A stretch of DNA of 64,000 bases, taken from positions 3,348,001 to 3,412,000 of the forward strand of contig NZ_CP061038.1 of NCBI RefSeq assembly GCF_014490665.1, in the 5' to 3' direction. Shown here piece by piece: positions 53,148 through 62,296 of the stretch; the stretch's first letter is position 1, and every line of letters starts with the position of its first letter. The position numbers and the translations under genes were made by a program. The DNA comes from Sphingomonas alpina (lineage in GTDB: Bacteria > Pseudomonadota > Alphaproteobacteria > Sphingomonadales > Sphingomonadaceae). The notes under the pieces were generated by a model, which made no database searches, had not been told where the DNA came from, and saw only the letters and a list, made by a program, of their open reading frames with translations.

Positions 53148-53987
53148 ATGTTCGACCGGACCTATTACGCGACGCATCCCGATATGATGGAGTGCGTGTC
53201 GAACGACGAGTTGCGCGATCGGTATTTGATCGAGGACCTGTTTCGCGAGGGTGAGTGCGTGCTGAACTACACGCATGCCGACCGTTTCGTGATCGGTGGT
53301 GTTGCGGTGGGCAGCGGCGCGGTGAAACTGCCCGACCAGAGCGAGCCGGCCTCGGCTGTGGGTCATCCATTTCTCGAACGGCGCGAACTGGCGGTGGTCA
53401 ATGTCGGTGCGGTCGAGGGTGTGGTCACCGTCGACGGCGAGACGTTCACGCTGGGCAACAAGGACTGCCTGTACGTCACGATGGGGGCAAAGGACGTGAC
53501 CTTCTCCGGCGCGGGCGCGCGTTTCTATCTCGCCTCCTGCCCGGCGCACAAAGCCTTCACCACCCGCAAGCTCGGCATTGGCGATGCCAATGCGCTGGAG
53601 CGCGGCAGCCTTGAGGAATCGAATGAGCGGACCATCTTCCAGCTGGTCATTCCCGGCATATGCGATTCAGCCCAGCTGGTCATGGGGCTGACCGTGCTCA
53701 AGCCGGGCAGCGTGTGGAACACCATGCCGCCGCACATCCATGAACGCCGTTCGGAAATCTATTTCTACTTCGAGCTGGATGGCCCGGCCGACCGCGTGTT
53801 CCATTATATGGGTGAAGGCGAAGCGCTGCGTCACATCGTCATCGCCAATGAACAAGCGGTGATCAGCCCGCCCTGGTCGGTGCATATGGGATCGGGCACC
53901 AAGGCCTATGCCTTTATCTGGGCGATGGCGGGTGAGAACCAGGACTATACCGACATGACCGTCCTCGACATCTGTCAGCTGGCTTGA
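53148..53987 (+). CDS. kduI: 5-keto-4-deoxyuronate isomerase KduI
   Basis: A 279-residue zinc-dependent cupin-like isomerase that converts 5-keto-4-deoxyuronate to 3-deoxy-D-glycero-2,5-hexodiulosonate. Landmarks: [20 protein letters not shown] at the start, the metal site [16 protein letters not shown] (two His, one Glu), and [20 protein letters not shown] with the last His ligand. Length and motifs are standard. First gene of kduI-kduD-kdgK. Confidence 0.95.
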   Translation: MFDRTYYATHPDMMECVSNDELRDRYLIEDLFREGECVLNYTHADRFVIGGVAVGSGAVKLPDQSEPASAVGHPFLERRELAVVNVGAVEGVVTVDGETFTLGNKDCLYVTMGAKDVTFSGAGARFYLASCPAHKAFTTRKLGIGDANALERGSLEESNERTIFQLVIPGICDSAQLVMGLTVLKPGSVWNTMPPHIHERRSEIYFYFELDGPADRVFHYMGEGEALRHIVIANEQAVISPPWSVHMGSGTKAYAFIWAMAGENQDYTDMTVLDICQLA

Positions 53988-53997
53988 GTTGAGCGCG

Positions 53998-54768
53998 ATG
54001 ACCAATCCCTTCGACCTTGGCGGCCAGGTCGCGATCGTCACCGGCGCCAATACCGGCATCGGCCAGTCGATCGCGCTGGCGCTCGCCGCGGCCGGCGCGG
54101 ATATCGCCGCGGTCGGGCGCACGCCGGCCGAGGAGACCGTGGCCAAGGCCCGCGCACTTGGCCGTAAAGCAGAGATCGTCTCGGCCGACCTCTCGACGAT
54201 CGAACCGGTGCAGCGCGTCGTCGACGAGACGATCGCAAAGCTTGGCCGGCTCGACATATTGGTCAACAATGCCGGCATCATCCGCCGCGCCGACTCGGTC
54301 GACTTCACTGAAGAAGACTGGGATGCGGTGATCGACACCAATCTGAAATCGGTGTTCTTCCTGTGCCAGGCGGCGGGACGGCATATGATTGCGCGCCATG
54401 AAAAAGAGGGGGGTAACGGGCGGATCATCAACATCGCGTCGATGCTGACGTTCCAGGGCGGGATCCGCGTGCCGAGCTATACCGCCTCAAAATCGGGGAT
54501 CGGCGGGCTGACCAAGTTGCTCGCCAATGAATGGGCGGCAAAGGGAGTGACGGTGAACGCGATCGCGCCGGGGTATATCGCCACCAACAACACCACCGCG
54601 CTCCGCGCCGACGAAGCGCGCAACAGATCGATCCTCGAGCGCATCCCGGCGGGGCGCTGGGGCGACCCCGAGGATCTGGGCGGCGCGGCGGTGTTCCTTG
54701 CCTCGCGCGCCGCCGGTTATGTCAACGGCCATGTCCTCGCCGTCGATGGCGGGTGGCTCGCACGATGA
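53998..54768 (+). CDS. kduD: 2-deoxy-D-gluconate 3-dehydrogenase/KduD (SDR family)
   Basis: A 256-residue short-chain dehydrogenase reducing the KduI product to 2-keto-3-deoxygluconate with NAD(P)H. VTGANTGIGQSIALALAAAG (cofactor), NNAGIIRRADSVDFTEEDWD, and the catalytic YTASKSGIGGLTKLLANEWA are present. ATG 53998 is preferred over TTG 53989. It is 10 nt after kduI and overlaps kdgK by ATGA. Confidence 0.93.
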   Translation: MTNPFDLGGQVAIVTGANTGIGQSIALALAAAGADIAAVGRTPAEETVAKARALGRKAEIVSADLSTIEPVQRVVDETIAKLGRLDILVNNAGIIRRADSVDFTEEDWDAVIDTNLKSVFFLCQAAGRHMIARHEKEGGNGRIINIASMLTFQGGIRVPSYTASKSGIGGLTKLLANEWAAKGVTVNAIAPGYIATNNTTALRADEARNRSILERIPAGRWGDPEDLGGAAVFLASRAAGYVNGHVLAVDGGWLAR

Positions 54769-55772
54769 CCAAGCTGCTTGCCTTTGGCGAAATCATGCTT
54801 CGTCTCTCACCCCCGGGACGCGAACTGCTGCTCCAGACACCCAAGCTCGATGTATGGGTCGCCGGCGCCGAAGCCAATGTCGCGACCGCGCTGGCACGTC
54901 TGGGCCATGATGTCGGCTTCGCCAGCATGGTGCCTGATAATGATCTCGGCCGGTCGGCGATCGCGACCTTGCGGGGGCACGGTGTCGATACCGCCGGCAT
55001 CGCCTTTGGCGGAGAGCGGATGGGGCTATACTTCGTCACCTCGGGCGCAGGCATGCGCGCAACCGAAGTGATCTATGACCGCGCGGGCTCCGCCTTTGCC
55101 GAGGCGCCAGTGAGTGCCTGGGACTGGGATGCGCTGCTCGACGGGGTCGACCGGCTGCATCTGTCTGGGATAACCCCGGCGCTCGGCCCGGTGCCGGGTG
55201 AAAGCGCGATCGCCGCAGTGCGCGCGGCCAAGGCGCGTGGCATTGCCGTGTCGTTCGACGGCAATTTCCGCGCGAAACTGTGGGAGCGCTGGGACAGCGA
55301 TCCTCGTACCACGCTGACCGAGCTGGTGCGCCATGCCGATCTGATGTTCGGCAATCACCGCGACATCGCTTTGCTCCTCGGCCGCGACTTTACCGCGAAC
55401 GGTGAGGATCGACGGCGTGAGGCGGCCGATGCGGCATTCGCCGCTTTCCCGGACCTGCAGATGATCGCCTCCACCGCGCGCCATGTCGTGACGGTCGACG
55501 ACCACAGGCTGTCGGCGCGGATCGATGCGCGGAGCGGCTTCGCGCAGACCGACGAGGTAGTGCTGGCCGGGATCGTCGACCGGATCGGCGCCGGTGACGC
55601 CTTTGCCAGTGGCGTGCTCCACGCGCTGCGCAGCGGTAGCGACATTGCCGAAGCGGCGCGCATCGGCCTGGCGCTGACTGCGCTCAAACATTCGCTGCCG
55701 GGCGATGCGAGCCTGTTTCGCCAGGCCGATATCGATGCGTTCCTGGCCGGCGGGCTGGATGTTCGCAGATAA
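54765..55772 (+). CDS. kdgK: 2-keto-3-deoxygluconate kinase KdgK (PfkB family)
   Basis: A 335-residue ribokinase-family enzyme phosphorylating KDG to KDPG. MTKLLAFGEIMLRLSPPG, GAEANVATALARLGHDVGF and the anion-hole/base motif DRIGAGDAFASGVLHALRSG identify it. ATG 54765 overlaps the kduD stop, so the long upstream frame is not part of the gene. No KDPG aldolase gene is present here. Confidence 0.94.
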   Translation: MTKLLAFGEIMLRLSPPGRELLLQTPKLDVWVAGAEANVATALARLGHDVGFASMVPDNDLGRSAIATLRGHGVDTAGIAFGGERMGLYFVTSGAGMRATEVIYDRAGSAFAEAPVSAWDWDALLDGVDRLHLSGITPALGPVPGESAIAAVRAAKARGIAVSFDGNFRAKLWERWDSDPRTTLTELVRHADLMFGNHRDIALLLGRDFTANGEDRRREAADAAFAAFPDLQMIASTARHVVTVDDHRLSARIDARSGFAQTDEVVLAGIVDRIGAGDAFASGVLHALRSGSDIAEAARIGLALTALKHSLPGDASLFRQADIDAFLAGGLDVRR

Positions 55773-55786
55773 CAACAGCGCTTCCT

Positions 55787-55874
55787 CGGCGAAGGCCGGG
55801 GCCAGTCGGGAAGGGGCAGTAACGGAGCGCAACTCTCCTAGCTGCTGTCTCGCAACTGGCCCCGGCCTTCGCCG
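55787..55874. repeat. REP-like inverted pair (CGGCGAAGGCCGGGGCCAGT)
   Basis: CGGCGAAGGCCGGGGCCAGT (55787-55806) is matched perfectly by its reverse complement at 55855-55874. The arms are 20 bp and 48 nt apart. It begins 15 nt after the kdgK stop and may also terminate that transcript. Confidence 0.75.
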
Positions 55875-55984
55875 GGGAAGCAAAGTTCAAGAGGGAAGGC
55901 ATGAAGCTCGCTCCCTTGATCGCCCTTGCTCAGCTCGCCCCTGACAATAACAGAACCGCGAGTCGTATCGGAATATGATTTGCT

Positions 55985-56158
55985 GGCTGTTCCTGGCTGT
56001 TATTTTGCGAAAGTAATTTTTCTGGCTGTTAAATGGGATCCAGAAGAAAAATTCGGCATCATTCTCAAGAGCTTGAACCAGGCTGGCTGTTATCGAATAA
56101 CAGCCAGCGAACAGCCAGCGAACAGCGAACGACTCTGGCTGTTCTGGCAAAAACAGCC
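55985..56158 (+). repeat. GCTGTT/AACAGC phased element, copy 2
   Basis: From 55986, GCTGTT occurs at offsets 0, 10, 39 and 100, AACAGC at 113, 124 and 135, GCTGTT at 152 and AACAGC at 166. The corresponding offsets in copy 1 are 0, 10, 38, 101, 114, 125, 136, 154 and 168. Offsets 96-122 form a 12-bp-arm palindrome (GCTGGCTGTTAT and ATAACAGCCAGC, 56082-56108). Here the hexamer is flanked by G before GCTGTT or C after AACAGC in eight of nine copies. A T-run (TAATTTTTC, 56014-56022) before the third hexamer is shared with copy 1. No ORF is supported. Confidence 0.8.
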
Positions 56159-56411
56159 AGCACAGAGCCTTCGATATTTTCCAGTCATGTGAAAGAGCGC
56201 GCCGGGCGCTTGAGCGGCGCCTCGTCTGGAGTCAGGCTGTCATGCCTCGCGCCGGTGTTGAATCGAGAAGCGATGCCCGTCGTCGAAAGCGATTCGTCCC
56301 AACCATTGGCCCGCCGTCCGGCGAACGGATCAACCGATACCGTCACAGGCAGGGTCGCTGGCGCGCTCTGAGCTTCTTCCCCGGCTCCGGCCAGCGGTCA
56401 TTTTTGCCAAT

Positions 56412-56422
56412 TTGTCATACAA
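56412..56422. promoter_or_regulatory. FadR-type operator candidate upstream of receptor 2
   Basis: TTGT-CAT-ACAA, about 100 nt before the receptor ATG. Third copy of the TTGT-N3-ACAA motif in the locus. Confidence 0.6.
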
Positions 56423-56454
56423 CACTTGACTCGACTCGATATTCCATTGCAGCC

Positions 56455-56468
56455 TGACACCGGTATCA
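56455..56468. promoter_or_regulatory. LacI-type operator candidate upstream of receptor 2
   Basis: TGACACCGGTATCA, 52 nt before the receptor ATG. It is the most nearly palindromic of the four matches. Confidence 0.68.
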
Positions 56469-56519
56469 AAAGTCGACGATCCGGCATCAAGCCAGACGCC
56501 TTTTGGAGAGGGTTTGAAC

Positions 56520-58961
56520 ATGAGCATGAAATCGGCAGTGAAGTTCGGTGCGTCCGTGGCAGTCCTGGCCTGGACCATCCCCCCGGCCCTGGCGCAGGAT
56601 GCCGTTGTTCCTGCTCAGACTGTTCCAGCCGCTCCGGTAGCTGAAGCGCAGGATGATGCCGGGCTCGAGGACATCGTCGTCACCGCCAACAAGCGCGCGG
56701 AGAATGTCCAGGACGTGCCCTCCTCCGTCCTCGCGATGACCGCCGCCGGGCTCGAGCGCGCAAACGTCCGTGACTTTGACGATCTGGTGAAGGCAGCGCC
56801 GTCGGTGACGATCACCAAGACGAGCCAACCGGCCAATAACAGCATCAACATCCGCGGCATCGGCACCTATGCCTACAGCATCTCGACCCAGCCCAGCGTC
56901 GTGGTTGTAATCGACGATATTCCCCAGGCATTCCAGGCGGCAGCCTTCACCTCGCTCGCCGATGTCGCGCAGATCGAGGTGCTGCGCGGGCCGCAGAGCA
57001 CGCTGTTCGGCAAGGCCGCCTCGGCCGGTGCGATCAACATCACCACCATGGCACCAAGCGACAAGCTCAGCGGCCGTGCCGAAGTGCTGTTCACCGATGA
57101 CGGCGAACAGCGCGTGCAGGGCACCTTGTCCGGCCCGATCAGCTCGACGCTGAAGGCGCGGCTTTCCGCGAGCTACAGCAAGTATCGCGGTACGATCTAC
57201 AACACCTACACCGGCAACTGGCTCAACGGCCAGTCCGACGTGGTGTTGCGCGGCAAGCTGCTGTGGGAACCGTCGGAGTCGACATCGGTCGCTCTCTCGC
57301 CCTATTTCGTTCGCTCCAAATCGACCTGCTGCGCGCCGGCGCAATATTTCCTCAGCCCTGGCGTCACGTTCAGCAAATCGAACATCAATCAGTCGGTGAT
57401 CCTGGGCGGCATCGTGCCGGGATCGAACAATCGGCTGACCCGGATGGATATCGACGCCAAAGGCGATTCGCGCGACTGGGGCGCTGGGCTCAAGGCTTCA
57501 CACACTTTCGACGGCGGGCTGACGCTGACCTCGATCTCCTCGTTCGACCGCTATGAACTGATCGATTTGCAGGACACGGATTCGAGCGCGTTCGATTTCC
57601 GCACCATCGCGCCGACCGCGCCGGCGGGCGGGTCGGCCAATGGCGGTTTCTTCAAGATCAACACCATCACCCAGGAACTCCGCCTGACTTCGCCCGATGG
57701 CGGGCCATTCCGCTATGTCGCCGGCCTGTTCTACAGCAGCACCAAGTCGACCCGCGACTATGTCCGGGGGTCCAACACGCTGGGGAATTTCAACGGCCTC
57801 GCCTCTTTACCCTCCACCAACAGCATCGCCTATTCGAGCTATTTCACCCAAAGCTCGCAGCAGACCTATGCCGCGTTCGGCCAGGCGACCTATGATGTGT
57901 CGAACGCCTTTTCGATCACCGGCGGCTTGCGCGTTCACCGCGAAAACATCCGCTACCGCTTCCGCGATCGCGGCAACAATGTCACCTATGGCATGCCCGA
58001 TTGCGCGACCGCGACACCGACCGCGAGCGTGAAGATTTCGACCTGCGATAGCGACACCGTGGTCACCGGCAAGGCCGCGCTGCAGTTCCGCCCCTCGGAC
58101 GATGTGATGCTCTTCGCCAGCTATGCGCGCGGCTACAAGGGTCTCGCCTATGACCTGACCAGCACCTACACGGTACGCACGCCGCTCGCCTCGGGCCCGT
58201 TAAAGGGTGTGCCCGTCGCGGACGCCGTCGCCGCGCGCCAGCCCGTCGCGCCGGAGAATAGCGACGCGTTCGAGCTCGGGTTCAAGACCAGCCTGCTCGA
58301 CGACCGGGTGACCTTCAACATGACCGCCTTCTATGAAGTGTTCCGTGGTTTCCAGGCGCAGAGCCGCGACGACACGACGGGCCAGAATATTCTCAACAGC
58401 CTGGGCAAGGTGACCTCGCGCGGTGTCGAGACGGAGATTTCGGCCCGGCTGAGCCGCGACTTCACGCTCAACGCGTACGGCGCCTATACCGTCGCGCGGA
58501 TGGACGATTTCCCCAACGCGACCTGCTTCCCGCAACAGACCGTCGCGCAAGGTTGTGTCGGTGGCATACAGAATCTGTCGGGCAAGCCGCTGCCCAATGC
58601 CCCGCGCTGGAATCTCAGCGCGAACGGCCAATATGACATCCCGCTGGGCGACAACACCAAGGCGTTCCTGCTGGCCAGCGCGCATTATCAGTCCAAGGTA
58701 ATCTTCAGCCTGTTGCAGGATCCGGACTCGGTTCAGAAAGGCTATGCACTGGTCAATCTCGGCGCCGGGATCGAGACGGGGCCGGTCAAAGTTACCTTGT
58801 TCGTCAACAATCTGTTCGACAAACATTATGTCCTGACCAGCGGGCGCGATGGCGTGTGGAACTACAGCGTGGGGGCCGCGACACCGACCCTGGCGGTCAA
58901 TTACAAACCGGGGCGCGACAGCAATCGCTATGTCGGCATACGGACCTCGGTCAGCTTCTGA
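56520..58961 (+). CDS. TonB-dependent receptor (locus receptor 2)
   Basis: An 813-residue receptor. Signal (about 1-27, ...PPALAQDA), TonB-box DIVVTANKRAENVQDVPSSV, plug (about 50-160; DDLVKAAPSVTITKTSQPAN, SINIRGIGTYAYSI, VEVLRGPQSTLFGKAASAGA) and a barrel ending YVGIRTSVSF. ATG 56520 lies 7 nt after GGAGAGGG; TTG 56514 is too near. The preceding promoter carries both locus operators, so it belongs to the uronate regulon even though it is separated from kdgK by 750 nt. Confidence 0.92.
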   Translation: MSMKSAVKFGASVAVLAWTIPPALAQDAVVPAQTVPAAPVAEAQDDAGLEDIVVTANKRAENVQDVPSSVLAMTAAGLERANVRDFDDLVKAAPSVTITKTSQPANNSINIRGIGTYAYSISTQPSVVVVIDDIPQAFQAAAFTSLADVAQIEVLRGPQSTLFGKAASAGAINITTMAPSDKLSGRAEVLFTDDGEQRVQGTLSGPISSTLKARLSASYSKYRGTIYNTYTGNWLNGQSDVVLRGKLLWEPSESTSVALSPYFVRSKSTCCAPAQYFLSPGVTFSKSNINQSVILGGIVPGSNNRLTRMDIDAKGDSRDWGAGLKASHTFDGGLTLTSISSFDRYELIDLQDTDSSAFDFRTIAPTAPAGGSANGGFFKINTITQELRLTSPDGGPFRYVAGLFYSSTKSTRDYVRGSNTLGNFNGLASLPSTNSIAYSSYFTQSSQQTYAAFGQATYDVSNAFSITGGLRVHRENIRYRFRDRGNNVTYGMPDCATATPTASVKISTCDSDTVVTGKAALQFRPSDDVMLFASYARGYKGLAYDLTSTYTVRTPLASGPLKGVPVADAVAARQPVAPENSDAFELGFKTSLLDDRVTFNMTAFYEVFRGFQAQSRDDTTGQNILNSLGKVTSRGVETEISARLSRDFTLNAYGAYTVARMDDFPNATCFPQQTVAQGCVGGIQNLSGKPLPNAPRWNLSANGQYDIPLGDNTKAFLLASAHYQSKVIFSLLQDPDSVQKGYALVNLGAGIETGPVKVTLFVNNLFDKHYVLTSGRDGVWNYSVGAATPTLAVNYKPGRDSNRYVGIRTSVSF

Positions 58962-58971
58962 ACGCTCCACA

Positions 58972-58992
58972 GCGGCGGGTGTCACCCGCCGC
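58972..58992 (+). terminator. Hairpin after receptor 2
   Basis: GCGGCGGGTG and CACCCGCCGC arms around a single T, 10 nt after the receptor stop. No T-tract. It also lies 22 nt before the FadR-type gene start, so it may influence that gene. Confidence 0.55.
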
Positions 58993-59013
58993 CGTCTCTG
59001 CTATCACCGCGGC

Positions 59014-59766
59014 ATGACGACCAAAGCCGCAACGCTCGCCGACGATCTTGTTCAGCAGTTCGAGCGCCGCATCGCCGCTGGCGAGATGCCGCCCGGATCG
59101 CGATTCCCGACCGAAAAATCGGTTACCGACAGTGCCGGGGTGAGCCGCACCGTGGTGCGCGAGGCTTTCGCCCGGCTCGCGGCGCGCGGACTGCTCGAAT
59201 CGAAACAGGGATCGGGCGCCTATGTCGCGGCGGGGGCACGCTATCAGGCATTTCAAGTCACGCCCGAGGAAATGGACGGGGTCGACGACGTCCTCAAGCT
59301 GCTCGAGATGCGCATGGCGCTGGAAGCCGAGATGGCCGACCTGGCCGCGCGGCGCCGCAGCGACGCCGATATCGCCGAGATGCGGCTATGCAATAACCGC
59401 ATGCGGGACAGCCGCGATATCGACGAAGCGGTGACCGCCGACATGGCCTTCCATCGCGCGATCGCCGCGGCCACGCGCAACGATTATTATCTGCGTTTCA
59501 TGGATTTTCTCGGTGTCCGCCTGGTGCCGCCGCGCCGGCTGTACCTGCGCGACCGCGCGGATAAGGAGCACCGCGACTATGCGCGTGGTATCTATCGCGA
59601 CCATGATGCGATCCTGGTCGCGATCGAAGCAGGCAATCCGACGCGGGCGCGAGCTGCCGCGCGACGGCATATGCACAAGAGCCTCGACCGGCATCGCGAC
59701 CTGCAGGGACAAAAGGATGATCCTCCCCCCCATAACGAGGGAGAGGATCCGGAACCTCATTCGTAG
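59014..59766 (+). CDS. FadR-subfamily GntR regulator
   Basis: A 250-residue regulator: N-terminal winged helix (about 8-70; FPTEKSVTDSAGVSRTVVRE, FARLAARGLLESKQGSGAYV) and a C-terminal FCD domain (about 90-225; LKLLEMRMALEAEMADLAAR, DMAFHRAIAAATRNDYYL, metal-binding D/H pattern, HDAILVAIEAGNPTRARAAA). FCD regulators of uronate metabolism (ExuR/UxuR) sense uronates. The TTGT-N3-ACAA motifs at three promoters fit its expected site. The ATG 59014 avoids overlap with the receptor gene. The C-terminal ten codons overlap the convergent ABC permease gene. Confidence 0.9.
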   Translation: MTTKAATLADDLVQQFERRIAAGEMPPGSRFPTEKSVTDSAGVSRTVVREAFARLAARGLLESKQGSGAYVAAGARYQAFQVTPEEMDGVDDVLKLLEMRMALEAEMADLAARRRSDADIAEMRLCNNRMRDSRDIDEAVTADMAFHRAIAAATRNDYYLRFMDFLGVRLVPPRRLYLRDRADKEHRDYARGIYRDHDAILVAIEAGNPTRARAAARRHMHKSLDRHRDLQGQKDDPPPHNEGEDPEPHS

Positions 59767-62264
59767 CGCAGTGCCTTGATCGGGTTGGTGCGCGCGACGC
59801 GATAGGCATGCGCACTGATCGTGCCGACCGCGATGATCAATGCGAGCAACCCAGCCTCGAGGAACGGTACCGGCGTCAGCGTGATGCGCGTGTCAAAGCC
59901 GTTGAGCCAGCCGCGCATTACCCACCAGGCGAGTGGCCAGGCGATGATGTTGGCGATCAGCACCGGCCGGCTGAACTGCCACACCAGCAGTTGAACGATG
60001 TCGCGATTGCGCGCGCCCAGCACCTTGCGGATACCGATCTCCTTGGTGCGTCGCTCGGCAGTGAAAGCGGCGAGCCCGAACAGGCCAAGGCAGCCGATCA
60101 CCACCGCAAGGATCGCGAAAGCGCCGAACAATGCTGCGCGCGCCGCATCCTGATTGTACATTTCGTTGACGATGTCGTCGACAAGGCGCGCCCGGTACGG
60201 GATCTCGGGGACGAACCGCTTCCAGCTTGCCTCGACGCGTTCAGACATCGCCTTGGGCTCGACTCCCTGGAAGCGCACCATCAGTTCGGGATAGCCGTTC
60301 GATTTGAAGAAGTAGAAGTTCGGCTGCAGCGGTTCGCGCGTGGACCGGAACCGGACATCATTGACCACGCCGATCACCGTCGCGGGCACAAGGCCGTATT
60401 CGTCGGAGACCATGCTGACCATGATCTGCTTGCCGATCGCCGCAGCCGGGGTCTTGAAGCCAAGGCGCCGCGCCGCTTCCTCGCTCAGCATGATGTTGGC
60501 GCCGCGTTGAACCAGCGCACGTTGCGATTCAGGCGTTCTGGGCGATGGAAGGCTCGCATCGTCCATCGGCTGGCTCAGGGAAAAATTACGCCCGGCGAGC
60601 AGCTTCATGCCCATTGCCGGCACGAACCCCGGATCGATCGGATAGACGCCGAGTTGAACGACATCCGCGCTTCCCGCCAGCTTTACGCCAGTGGCCGAAT
60701 GCCGGCCATTGTCGACCGCGATCGAGGTCCGGCCGACAGAGGTGACGCCGGGGATGCGCTTGATCTCGTCGACCAGCGACGTTGCGATCTGATCGACCTG
60801 AGGCCGGTCGATATTGGTGATCTGAAGCAAGCTTTCGCGACGGAATCCGCCATCCGCGCTGCGTGCATAGACGGTTTGTGTATAGACGATCAGCGTGCAG
60901 ATGATCAGACCGATCGACACCGCGAACTGACCGACGACAAGCACGCTGCGGAGGCGCCCCGAACCTTCCGCATCGGCGGCCGACTTGTTCGCCTTGAGCA
61001 CCCGCGCGGGCTCGAAGCGCGACAGCACGAGAGCAGGATATAAGCCGCCAGCCAGGCCGACGAGCAAGGTCAGCAGGATCACCGGCGCGATCAAGCCGTC
61101 GAGCGCAAAATATCGGATCGTGATCTGCGCATCGAGAAAGCCGTTGAGCGCTGGCAGCATCAGTTCGACGATCGCCAGTGCGACGACCATCGCAACCGAC
61201 GCGAGCAGGATCGATTCGCCGATGAACTGGGTAATCAGCTGGCCTCGCGTCGCACCCAGCACCTTGCGCAAGGCGACTTCGCGGGCACGCTGTGTCGCCC
61301 GGGCCGTGGCGAGATTGGTGAAGTTGACGCAGGCCATGCCAAGGATGAGCAAGGCGATGATCGCGAAGGTGACGATCGTACCCCGATCATTGCCCGGTCG
61401 CTGCGCGCCATTCTGCGCCTCACCGAGATGGACATCGCGGATATTGGTGAGCTTGAAATCCTGGAATTCACCCGGATCGCCGCCCTGAACGACGCTCGCC
61501 TCGGGCGGCATGTTGCGCTTTTTCCAGGCGGAAATCTGGCTGTTGACCAACTTGTCGTCGCCGACCGATTTGAGCTTCACCCAATAGGTGCCCTCCTGCC
61601 AGTTCCAGCTGGTCAGCGCCTCCGGCGCCTTGGCGCGGAACGTGACCGGGTCGAAGCGCGCGACCATACCGAAGTTGAGCGAGGAGTTCTTCGGCAGATC
61701 CTGGTGCACACCCGTCACGCGGTAATCGGCCTTCAGGTCACCGCTGCTCAAAGTCAGGGTCTGCCCCATCGGATCGGCGGAGCCGAACAATTTGGTCGCG
61801 GCCCTCTGGCCGAGTACCAGCGAATGGGGATCGTCGAGTGCGTGCTTCGGATCGCCCTTGATGAACGGCACTTCAAGCACGTTGAACAGATTGCTGTCGG
61901 TCAACAACGCGCCGGGAATGGTGGCAGGCTGACCATCCTTGATGATCACGATCGGCTGATTGCTGACATAGGCAGCCTGTTCGACCTGAGGAAAATCCTT
62001 CTTCAGCGCCTGGCCGGAGATGTAGCTGGTCTGTTGCAGCTTCATTTCCTCGCCGCCGTCCGCCGTAGCCTTGTAAAAGGCCTGTAACTGGAACGCGCGG
62101 TCGGCATTGGGCAGCCACGCGTCATAGCTGAATTCATAACGCACAAAGCCGAGGATCAGCAGGCATGCGGCGATACCGAGCGCGAGCCCGGCGATGTTGA
62201 TGGCGGCATAAGCACGGTTCTTGGCGAGTGCGCGGATGCCGACGGTCAGGTAATTGCGCCACAT
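59757..62264 (-). CDS. MacB/FtsX-type ABC transporter permease
   Basis: An 835-residue permease with two repeats of a MacB periplasmic core followed by an FtsX domain. N-terminal helix at about 20-40 (INIAGLALGIAACLLILGF), then helices around 280-440 (RATQRAREVALRKVLGATRG, IVELMLPALNGFLD) and at the C-terminus (RRTKEIGIRKVLGARNRDIV, VGTISAHAYRVARTNPIKAL). The motif pair VALRKVLGA/IGIRKVLGA is typical. ATG 62264 has GAGGAA upstream; the extra 26 codons in the longer frame are translated REP sequence. It works with the ATPase upstream and the adaptor at the window end. Confidence 0.9.
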   Translation of the reverse strand: MWRNYLTVGIRALAKNRAYAAINIAGLALGIAACLLILGFVRYEFSYDAWLPNADRAFQLQAFYKATADGGEEMKLQQTSYISGQALKKDFPQVEQAAYVSNQPIVIIKDGQPATIPGALLTDSNLFNVLEVPFIKGDPKHALDDPHSLVLGQRAATKLFGSADPMGQTLTLSSGDLKADYRVTGVHQDLPKNSSLNFGMVARFDPVTFRAKAPEALTSWNWQEGTYWVKLKSVGDDKLVNSQISAWKKRNMPPEASVVQGGDPGEFQDFKLTNIRDVHLGEAQNGAQRPGNDRGTIVTFAIIALLILGMACVNFTNLATARATQRAREVALRKVLGATRGQLITQFIGESILLASVAMVVALAIVELMLPALNGFLDAQITIRYFALDGLIAPVILLTLLVGLAGGLYPALVLSRFEPARVLKANKSAADAEGSGRLRSVLVVGQFAVSIGLIICTLIVYTQTVYARSADGGFRRESLLQITNIDRPQVDQIATSLVDEIKRIPGVTSVGRTSIAVDNGRHSATGVKLAGSADVVQLGVYPIDPGFVPAMGMKLLAGRNFSLSQPMDDASLPSPRTPESQRALVQRGANIMLSEEAARRLGFKTPAAAIGKQIMVSMVSDEYGLVPATVIGVVNDVRFRSTREPLQPNFYFFKSNGYPELMVRFQGVEPKAMSERVEASWKRFVPEIPYRARLVDDIVNEMYNQDAARAALFGAFAILAVVIGCLGLFGLAAFTAERRTKEIGIRKVLGARNRDIVQLLVWQFSRPVLIANIIAWPLAWWVMRGWLNGFDTRITLTPVPFLEAGLLALIIAVGTISAHAYRVARTNPIKALRYE

Positions 62265-62296
62265 GGCTGGGGTTCCTCTTGATCTGTCATCAACCT

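Larger units (their letters stand above)
55773..56519. other. Non-coding region between kdgK and the second TonB receptor
   Basis: About 750 nt. It contains a REP-like inverted pair (55787-55874), copy 2 of the GCTGTT element (55985-56158), and a promoter region with a FadR-type site (56412-56422) and a LacI-type site (56455-56468). Small frames in it have no recognisable product, and 56170-56400 shows nothing I can name. Confidence 0.7.

Noticed and set aside
55926..56371. Small open frames within the region of element copy 2
   Set aside because: They run through the repeated hexamers and lack ribosome-binding sites or recognisable products.
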